Shown here piece after piece: positions 1-4,745 of a stretch of 5,580 bases of DNA. The notes beneath the pieces were generated by a model. The model saw only the letters and a list, made by a program, of their open reading frames with translations, searched no databases and was not told where the DNA came from. Position 1 is the first letter of the stretch. Each line of letters opens with the position of its first letter. Source of the stretch: an uncultured Opitutia bacterium (GTDB lineage Bacteria; Verrucomicrobiota; Verrucomicrobiia; Opitutales; UBA953); assembly GCA_903895475.1 (NCBI GenBank), contig CAITUF010000148.1:1-5580 (forward strand), given 5' to 3'. The position numbers and the translations under genes were made by a program.

Positions 1-630
1 CTTAGCCTTGAGAACCTTCTTCAGGGCGTGGAAAATTTCCGTGCCCATGCGCAGGGCTTCGCGGAAGGACTTAGCGCCGCTGGGGACGACCATGAATTCC
101 TGGATGTCGACCGGGGCGTCGGAGTGGGCGCCGCCGTTCATGATATTCATGAGCGGCACGGGGAGAACCTTGGCGTTCGGGCCACCGATATAGCGGTAGA
201 GGGGCTGATTGAGAGCGATGGCGGAAGCCTTGGCGACGGCCATGGACACGCCGAGGATGGCGTTGGCACCGAGTTTGTTCTTATTCTTAGTGCCATCGAG
301 TTTGATCATGGCGCGGTCGATACCGACCTGATCCTGTGCATCGACGCCTTCGAGCATCGGGGCAATCTCTTCGTTCACGTTGGCAACGGCCTTGAGGACG
401 CCCTTGCCGTTGTAGCGCTTCTTGGGGTCAACGCCCTTCGGGAAGGATTTGGCGCTCACGTCGGAGTCACGGAGTTCGTGGGCTTCGTAGGTGCCAGTGG
501 AAGCGCCGGACGGAACGGCGGCGCGGCCGAGCGCGCCACAGGCCAGACGGACGTCGACTTCGATGGTCGGGTTGCCGCGAGAATCGAGGATTTCGCGGGC
601 GTTGATTTCGGTGATATGGGTGCTGCTCAT
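1..630 (-). CDS. eno: Enolase (phosphopyruvate hydratase), N-terminal 210 codons, cut by window edge
   Basis: Enolase converts 2-phosphoglycerate to phosphoenolpyruvate in glycolysis and works in reverse in gluconeogenesis; it is cytosolic and Mg-dependent. The visible part holds the N-terminal domain and the start of the barrel. Seen motifs: REILDSRGNP at residues 12-21, the mobile SGAS loop at 41-44, LGANAILGVSMA at 120-131, LPVPLMNIMNGGAH at 156-169 with the conserved substrate-side His169, and DIQEFM at 175-180 with the Gln-Glu pair. No frameshift or stop interrupts the 210 codons. The rest, including the Mg-binding acidic residues and catalytic Lys, lies beyond position 1. I chose ATG at 628-630 because it places REILDSRGNP close to its usual distance from the start; an in-frame ATG at 646-648 would add six residues (MSVFPN). 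Neither has a Shine-Dalgarno match. A tRNA-Val with its own terminator lies upstream, so eno probably has its own promoter, but I could not identify one. Confidence 0.98.
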   Translation of the reverse strand, partial: MSSTHITEINAREILDSRGNPTIEVDVRLACGALGRAAVPSGASTGTYEAHELRDSDVSAKSFPKGVDPKKRYNGKGVLKAVANVNEEIAPMLEGVDAQDQVGIDRAMIKLDGTKNKNKLGANAILGVSMAVAKASAIALNQPLYRYIGGPNAKVLPVPLMNIMNGGAHSDAPVDIQEFMVVPSGAKSFREALRMGTEIFHALKKVLKAK

Positions 631-689
631 GTTAGGAAATACACTCATAGGGGTAAGGACAACCGATGGGAGTGAGCGAGAAAAAAGGT

Positions 690-710
690 GGGGCGAGGCC
701 CCGCGGGGCC
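690..710 (-). other. GC-rich alternative hairpins upstream of eno, with a T-run (possible second terminator)
   Basis: The 14-base perfect palindrome GGCCCCGCGGGGCC occupies 697-710. Overlapping it, 690-702 can fold on the minus strand as GGGGC-CTC-GCCCC, a 5-bp GC-only stem with a 3-base loop, followed three bases later by six T (681-686, read on the minus strand). The second fold has the layout of a weak intrinsic terminator for leftward transcription, backing up the stronger one at 715-749. It could instead be a 5' leader structure of eno if transcription starts upstream of it. The two folds share 697-702 and cannot form together. Confidence 0.4.
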
Positions 711-714
711 AGGC

Positions 715-749
715 AAAAAGAACCCCAGCCTAAGTCGGCTGGGGTTCTT
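715..749 (-). terminator. Intrinsic terminator after tRNA-Val
   Basis: There is a perfect 13-bp inverted repeat, AAGAACCCCAGCC at 718-730 and its complement at 737-749, with a 6-base loop. Read on the minus strand, the stem ends in TTCTT and continues into TTT (715-717), giving the U-rich tail of a Rho-independent terminator. It starts only four bases past the CCA end of the tRNA, so it most likely ends the tRNA transcript and separates it from eno. In the plus direction the hairpin is not followed by a T-run. Confidence 0.88.
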
Positions 750-753
750 AAAG

Positions 754-830
754 TGGTGGGAGTAGAAGAACTCGAATCTTCGACCTCCTGAATGTCAATC
801 AGGCGCTCTAACCAACTGAGCTATACCCCC
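754..830 (-). tRNA. tRNA-Val, anticodon GAC, 3' CCA encoded
   Basis: This 77-base cloverleaf is read on the minus strand. The acceptor stem GGGGGTA pairs with TACTCCC (one G-U pair), the D arm is GCTC/GAGC with loop AGTTGGTTA, the anticodon stem is CCTGA/TCAGG around loop TTGACAT, and the variable loop is AGGTC. The T arm GAAGA/TCTTC surrounds TTCGAGT. Anticodon GAC (794-796) reads the valine codons GUC/GUU; A at the discriminator position (757) agrees with valine identity. The CCA at 754-756 is genomically encoded. It lies between the Nudix gene and eno, and a strong terminator follows. A weak promoter-like pair on the minus strand, TTGCCA (869-874) and TTTGTT (846-851) spaced by 17, may drive it; read-through from the Nudix gene is an alternative. 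Confidence 0.97.
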
Positions 831-860
831 AAAAAGCGGAAGGTGAACAAAGGGAACAGA

Positions 861-879
861 AAGGCTGCTGGCAAGCCTT
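861..879 (-). terminator. Weak terminator-like hairpin at the end of the Nudix gene
   Basis: Read on the minus strand, AAGGCT (874-879) pairs with AGCCTT (861-866) around a 7-base loop, followed by TCTGTTCCCTTTG, which is only moderately T-rich. The stem begins at the last base of the Nudix stop codon. It may end the pyrE/yidC/yebC/Nudix transcript, but the 6-bp stem and poor tail leave read-through into the tRNA possible. Confidence 0.35.
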
Positions 880-1394
880 CAGTGCACATCACCCAGGTAA
901 CGCGCGGAGCCATCCTGGAGGGACTGGGCGATAATCGCCCCTAGTCCCTGCGGGGAAAGGGGGTAATCGGCCAGTTTTTCCAAGGGAATCCACTCGAAAC
1001 CAATCTGCCGACGATCGGTAGTCAGGCCACCACCGATGGGCGAAAAATCACCACACGCACAGTGAAAGACGGCTTCGACCTGATGGAAGCGTCCATGGAT
1101 GCGGTGCATGCCATGGTTCTTGCCGACATACTCGCGGAGGTAGACCAAGCGGCCGGGAACGACCTTCAAGCCCAGTTCCTCAAAAACCTCACGTTGGACG
1201 GTATCGGTCAACGTTTCGCCATGCTCCTGCCCGCCGCCTGGGAGGACCAGGAATTCCCCTTCATCGGTTCGCACCCGGACGACTAATAACTCCGACCCCC
1301 GCAAAATCACCGCGCGGGCCGCCGTGCGGACGGTTGAGGGGCCAGGACGGGACGAAGAAATAGAGGCCACCCCGACAGGGTGGCCGCAAGGCAT
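879..1394 (-). CDS. Nudix hydrolase (MutT-like), substrate unknown
   Basis: This 171-residue cytosolic hydrolase belongs to the family that cleaves nucleoside diphosphates linked to another moiety. The Nudix box GX5EX7REUXEEXGU is complete: Gly54, Glu60, Arg68-Glu69, Glu72-Glu73 and Gly75, with LPGGGQEHGE at 51-60. The domain begins near residue 22 with the usual strand TAARAVILRGSELLVVR and ends with FEWIPLEKLADYPLSPQGL, as in many MutT/ADP-ribose pyrophosphatase-like members. The box does not reveal the substrate, which could be ADP-ribose, an oxidised nucleotide or another compound. The start is uncertain: ATG at 1392-1394 is used, but residues 1-20 (Pro/Ser-rich, not domain-like) are encoded by a region with a terminator-like hairpin (1365-1385). 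GTG at 1368-1370 is the only other plausible codon I saw before the domain. The gene starts 24 bases after yebC stops, suggesting co-transcription; yebC and the Nudix gene have no obvious shared pathway. Confidence 0.9.
   Translation of the reverse strand: MPCGHPVGVASISSSRPGPSTVRTAARAVILRGSELLVVRVRTDEGEFLVLPGGGQEHGETLTDTVQREVFEELGLKVVPGRLVYLREYVGKNHGMHRIHGRFHQVEAVFHCACGDFSPIGGGLTTDRRQIGFEWIPLEKLADYPLSPQGLGAIIAQSLQDGSARYLGDVH
1365..1385 (-). other. Terminator-like hairpin inside the 5' end of the Nudix reading frame
   Basis: GGCCACCC (1365-1372) and GGGTGGCC (1378-1385) form a perfect 8-bp stem with a 5-base loop. On the minus strand it is followed by TCTATTTCTTC, a T-rich stretch. It lies 34 bases past the yebC stop and 7 bases inside the Nudix ORF as annotated. 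It could attenuate read-through from yebC, or mark the true end of yebC if the Nudix gene starts further downstream. The tail lacks an unbroken T-run, so terminator function is not certain. Confidence 0.5.
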
Positions 1395-1418
1395 CGCGCT
1401 GGGAAGCCGGAAATCGAC

Positions 1419-2159
1419 CTACCCGAGCAACTTCTCGTCGATCTCGTGATTACCGTGCACGGCCTTCACGTCGTCGAGGGACTCCAAGGCGTCGATGAGT
1501 TCCATGACCTGCTTCGCAATCGCCACGTCGCTGACTGGCACCGGGATGCTCGTGACGTAGGCAATTTCGCTGGATTCTGGCTTCAGAGATTTTTCCTGCA
1601 ACGCTTTAGCGACGGAGTCGTACGAGGCAATCGCGCACAGCACCTCGAAGTGGTCGCCGTGATTAATGATGTCATCGGCGCCGGCCTCGAGGACGAGCTC
1701 CATGAGCTGGTCTTCGGAAATCTGCGCTGCGCCAATTAGCATTTGGCCCTTCCGCTGGAAACTATGCGACACGGCGCCGGTCTGGGCCATGTTGCCACCG
1801 TTGTCGTTGAAGGCTTGGCGCACTTCGGCCGCGGCGCGGTTCTTATTATCGGTCGTGATCTCGACAATGATGCCGACGCCACCGGGGGCATAGCCTTCGT
1901 AGGTAATCTCCTCGTAAACGACGCCAGGGATTTCGCCGGTACCCTTCTGCACCGCCCGCTTGATATTGTCCGAGGGCATGTTCGCCGCACGGGCCTTATC
2001 CATCAACGTGCGGAGGCGAGCGTTGGTCTCGGGGCTACCGCCGCCCGCACGGGCCGCGAGGGAGATTTCTTTCGCCAGCACGGAGAAAACCTTGCCGCGC
2101 TTAGCGTCGATGACGGCCTTATGCCGCTTGGTCGTGTGCCATTTGCTATGACCTGACAT
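1419..2159 (-). CDS. yebC: YebC/PmpR family protein (TACO1 homologue)
   Basis: The protein has 246 residues, normal length for the family. The N-terminus MSGHSKWHTTKRHKAVIDAKRG matches the family opening, followed by KARAANMPSDNIKRAVQKGTG (55-75), YEEITYEGYAPGGVGIIVE (82-100), the DNKNRAAAEVRQAF block (104-117), GGNMAQTGAVS (121-131, usually GGNLGxxGSVS) and the C-terminal signature LESLDDVKAVHGNHEID (225-241). YebC proteins were first described as transcriptional regulators (PmpR); mitochondrial TACO1 and bacterial members have been linked to translation, including relief of ribosome stalling. They are cytosolic. The start ATG at 2157-2159 is well supported by family alignment, yet the leader CCCTAACCCCAACTCCCC has no Shine-Dalgarno match. 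It lies 23 bases after the yidC stop and 24 before the Nudix start, so it is probably the middle gene of one operon. Confidence 0.97.
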   Translation of the reverse strand: MSGHSKWHTTKRHKAVIDAKRGKVFSVLAKEISLAARAGGGSPETNARLRTLMDKARAANMPSDNIKRAVQKGTGEIPGVVYEEITYEGYAPGGVGIIVEITTDNKNRAAAEVRQAFNDNGGNMAQTGAVSHSFQRKGQMLIGAAQISEDQLMELVLEAGADDIINHGDHFEVLCAIASYDSVAKALQEKSLKPESSEIAYVTSIPVPVSDVAIAKQVMELIDALESLDDVKAVHGNHEIDEKLLG

Positions 2160-2182
2160 GGGGAGTTGGGGTTAGGGGGAAA

Positions 2183-3949
2183 TCAGCCTTTGGCCTTCTT
2201 CGGCCGGGACTCGACCACCACCACTTCGGCCGTGGGGACCTTGGTCATCTTGGCCTGCAGGATAGTCAAAAGGTTCTGCACGGTCATGTAGAGGGACAAG
2301 GCCGCTGGCAGCGAGTAACAGATGACCGGGAACACCAAGGCCATCGTGTACATGATGATCTTCTGCGTGTCGTCGGCCGAGGGCATCGGGGTCATGCGCA
2401 TGGAAATCCACATAGTGATCCCCATGAGGACCGGGAGGATGTTGATGCCGAAACCACCAATGGAGAACACCGTGTCGGGTGCCGCCAAGTCATGAATCCA
2501 AAGGAAGGATTCCAGCCGCAGCTCCACCGTGGTCTGGAAGGCCGTGTACAGACCAAAGAAGATGGGAATCTGGATGAAGATCGGGAGGCAGCCGGCGAAG
2601 GGGTTGATCTTATGCTCTTGGTAGAGTTTCATCATCTCCTTGTTCAGCTTCTCGGAGTTGTCCTTGTACTTCTCGCGTAACTCCTTCATCGGGCCGGAGA
2701 ACTGCTGCATCTTTATGGCGCTGCGCTGCTGCGCGGCGGTGAGCGGCCAAGTGAGGATTTTAATGAGGACAGTCAGGATGACAATCGCCCAACCCCAGGA
2801 CCATCCACCCGTCCAGGTGAGCAAGGAATGCACACCCCCCAGGCAGGCCAACAGGAGTTTGCAGATGGCACCGAACGAAATGAAGCCGAGGATTTTCGAG
2901 AACTGGAGCACGGCCACCTGGCCATCGGCCAAGGCCGAGACGCGGGCATACTCCTTGGGCCCGACGAAGAAATTGCCTTCGGTCAGAATGGAGGCGTCTG
3001 CCGCCACCGGGCTTTCCCAATAAGCAAAGGCTTGGATGCCACGGGTATCCTTGGCGAATTCGACCGGACGGGCGAGGATTTCGGAGCGGGTGCCACGGCT
3101 AGCGGCGTCCACATGGACGATGGAAGCGAAAAATTGATTACCGGAGGCAACCCACTGGTAGGGCTTACCGACCGCAGCAGCCGGTTGCTCGGCGACCGCT
3201 TTATGCGAGCCCAGGCCGAAGAAGCCGGAGGAGTCCACAAAGACATCGGTGCCGACGCGGGTCAGGTCATCCCCATCATGGGCCAAAACCGAGATGTACT
3301 GATTAATGGTGTCACCCGCGGTCAAGTTCCAGCAACCGGTGGACAACCAGACGCGCGTGGCGGCGACGCCCGCGGCGGATGGCACGACTTGCGTGCTAAA
3401 GCGAACGGCATAAGGCTCTTCGCCTTCCTTCTCGCCGAGGTTAAGGGAGAAGCGACGGATCACGCGGGTGCCGTCCGACAACTTGCCAGTAAAGGTGACT
3501 GCGCGGGCCTTCTCGTCGACGCTCGCAACGAATTCAGAATAGACTGGCTCGACCTTATTGGTCACCGCATTGCGCACGCCTAGGGCGAGGGCGGCCTCGG
3601 CGTTCTTATCGTTGAAGACGACCTTTCCCTTGCGCTCGGTATCGGCGAACTGCTTCAGGAGCTCGACCGTCTCAATCGCGCCACCCCGAGAGGTGAAGGT
3701 GACCTTGACGAAACCGTTCTCGAGCGTGACGCGCTTGGCGTCGGCTGGATTGATGGCGATACCACCGGCGGCACCGACCGAGGATGCAGCTGGAACCGCC
3801 GCCAAGGCCTTCCCGGGGGCAGCTGCACCGCTCTCGACTACCTTCGGCGCACCTGGGACGACCGGGGTAGGCTTCGGGGCGTTGAGGATGTACAGGAACA
3901 GGGCCAGCGAGACGCAGCCGAGACCTAAAAAGAGATTTTTGCGATCCAT
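2183..3949 (-). CDS. yidC: Membrane protein insertase YidC (Oxa1/Alb3 family)
   Basis: The protein has 588 residues, similar to Gram-negative YidC with a large periplasmic domain. YidC inserts and folds inner-membrane proteins, alone or with SecYEG. Layout: MDRKN start, first membrane segment about 6-23, Ala/Pro-rich linker 24-65, periplasmic P1 domain about 70-340, then the insertase core. Core features include a hydrophobic segment around 352-372, segment 383-400 with Lys397 where E. coli has Arg366 (Lys is common here in the family), WPLTAAQQRSAIKMQ (401-415), the cytoplasmic helical hairpin PMKELREKYKD to HKINPFAGCLP (420-456), IQIPIFFGLYTAF (459-471), SFLWIHDLAAPD (481-492), and segments about 500-517 and 531-566. 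The tail is short and basic (SRPKKAKG). The large P1 domain indicates a diderm host. No rpmH or rnpA, its common neighbours, is seen; pyrE lies 107 bases upstream with only weak hairpins between. Its ATG has leader CCCTAACTTTCC, with no Shine-Dalgarno. Confidence 0.98.
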   Translation of the reverse strand: MDRKNLFLGLGCVSLALFLYILNAPKPTPVVPGAPKVVESGAAAPGKALAAVPAASSVGAAGGIAINPADAKRVTLENGFVKVTFTSRGGAIETVELLKQFADTERKGKVVFNDKNAEAALALGVRNAVTNKVEPVYSEFVASVDEKARAVTFTGKLSDGTRVIRRFSLNLGEKEGEEPYAVRFSTQVVPSAAGVAATRVWLSTGCWNLTAGDTINQYISVLAHDGDDLTRVGTDVFVDSSGFFGLGSHKAVAEQPAAAVGKPYQWVASGNQFFASIVHVDAASRGTRSEILARPVEFAKDTRGIQAFAYWESPVAADASILTEGNFFVGPKEYARVSALADGQVAVLQFSKILGFISFGAICKLLLACLGGVHSLLTWTGGWSWGWAIVILTVLIKILTWPLTAAQQRSAIKMQQFSGPMKELREKYKDNSEKLNKEMMKLYQEHKINPFAGCLPIFIQIPIFFGLYTAFQTTVELRLESFLWIHDLAAPDTVFSIGGFGINILPVLMGITMWISMRMTPMPSADDTQKIIMYTMALVFPVICYSLPAALSLYMTVQNLLTILQAKMTKVPTAEVVVVESRPKKAKG

Positions 3950-4056
3950 GGAAAGTTAGGGTTTGGCGTAGGGAAGAGCCCTGCCGGGTGCAAGGCACAA
4001 GGCGTTCCAGACTCGTTTACGGGCGGTTTTACCCCCTAGCAACCCCCTCCAGCCGC

Positions 4057-4626
4057 TTACGAGCCCGGCTTGCTGGCCGGAATCTTCGCTAAATCTGCTG
4101 GCACCTGATCGGCCGGGTAGGTCGGGAAGGTCAGTTCCATTAAAGCGATGAAAGGCACCGTGAACTTAGTTTGACCCCCTGACCGGTCGACGAGACTCGT
4201 TGCGGCGACCGTCGTCGCCCCTTGCTGCGCAACGATGTCCAAGCACTCCTGCACGCGCCCTCCGCGGGTGACGACGTCCTCGGCGATCAACACGCGCTCA
4301 CCTGGACGGAAAGTGAAGTTACGGCGGAGGACTAAGCGGTCGTTCTCCTTCTCCACAAAGATAAAGCGGACGCCCAGCTGGCGGGCGAGCTCCTGCCCGA
4401 CGACTAAGCCACCCATGGCCGGAGCCAGGACGACATCGCAAGGGTACGCGGCCAGTTTAGGGCGGAGCAGTTCGATGAGTCGAGTGACCTTGTCCATATA
4501 CTGGCAGACCTGGGCGCACTGGAAGAAGTGGCCGCTATGCAAGCCGGAGCGTAGAACGAAATGCCCCGTCAGGAGGGCACGGGAGTCACGGAAGATCTGG
4601 AGGGCTTCTTCTTGGGACGAACTCAT
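4057..4626 (-). CDS. pyrE: Orotate phosphoribosyltransferase
   Basis: The 189-residue cytosolic enzyme joins orotate to PRPP to make orotidine 5'-phosphate in pyrimidine synthesis. It resembles the short Thermus/Deinococcus/thermophile type: EEALQIFRDSRALLTGHFVLRSGLHS (6-31), FFQCAQVCQY (34-43), DVVLAPAMGGLVVGQELAR (64-82), VRFIFVEKEN (86-95), the PRPP loop VLIAEDVVTRGGRV (112-125), SLVDRSGG (144-151) and the C-terminal KPGS. The acidic pair Glu116-Asp117 of the PRPP loop is present, but the usual TTGGS is TRGGR (Arg121, Arg124), and the CxxC often seen near the C-terminus of this type is absent. ATG at 4624-4626 is secure: an in-frame TAG lies 12 bases upstream. A GGAGG lies 18 bases before the start, too far for a normal Shine-Dalgarno. 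It is divergent from the FGE-like gene and may head the yidC-yebC-Nudix transcript. Confidence 0.95.
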   Translation of the reverse strand: MSSSQEEALQIFRDSRALLTGHFVLRSGLHSGHFFQCAQVCQYMDKVTRLIELLRPKLAAYPCDVVLAPAMGGLVVGQELARQLGVRFIFVEKENDRLVLRRNFTFRPGERVLIAEDVVTRGGRVQECLDIVAQQGATTVAATSLVDRSGGQTKFTVPFIALMELTFPTYPADQVPADLAKIPASKPGS

Positions 4627-4631
4627 GGTGA

Positions 4632-4654
4632 CGCTGGTCTAATGCCTCCCAGCG
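4632..4654 (-). promoter_or_regulatory. Hairpin in the pyrE leader next to the start codon
   Basis: CGCTGG (4632-4637) and CCAGCG (4649-4654) form a perfect 6-bp stem with an 11-base loop. On the minus strand the stem ends five bases before the pyrE ATG, and the only GGAGG in the leader lies at the 5' stem-loop junction. Such a structure could affect translation initiation. A second, smaller inverted repeat, CGAGG/CCTCG, lies further upstream at 4663-4678. Regulation is inferred only from position; chance hairpins of this size are frequent in GC-rich DNA. Confidence 0.3.
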
Positions 4655-4687
4655 CCTAAGGGCGAGGCGATATCCTCGGGGCGGCGC

Positions 4688-4714
4688 AAAATAAGAAAGG
4701 GTCGACCGTGCCAA
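4688..4714 (-). promoter_or_regulatory. Candidate sigma70-type promoter for pyrE
   Basis: On the minus strand TTGGCA (4709-4714; five of six matches to TTGACA) is followed after 15 bases by TATTTT (4688-4693; four of six matches to TATAAT). The spacer is shorter than the preferred 17, so this is a tentative call. Its position in the divergent gap, about 60 bases ahead of the pyrE ATG, is suitable. I saw no convincing plus-strand promoter for the FGE-like gene in the same gap. Confidence 0.3.
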
Positions 4715-4745
4715 AACAGCGGTTATCCCTCCCCTACCCACCCCC

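Noticed and set aside
28..675. A 215-codon plus-strand open frame opposite eno.
   Set aside because: The minus strand encodes an unambiguous enolase in the same place. The plus-strand product matches no family I recognise and is explained by GC-rich codon bias.
754..830. Possible tRNA-Asp, since GTC is visible on the plus strand.
   Set aside because: The tRNA is on the minus strand; the loop TTGACAT gives anticodon GAC, which is valine.
2828..3583. A 251-codon plus-strand open frame opposite yidC.
   Set aside because: It is antisense to the periplasmic domain of a clear YidC, and its composition is that of a shadow frame with no recognisable motifs.
3950..4056. A terminator or promoter between pyrE and yidC.
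   Set aside because: Only a 4-bp hairpin (3988-3998), short G-rich direct repeats and a poor -35/-10 pair (TTGCTA/TAAACG) are visible, none strong enough to annotate.
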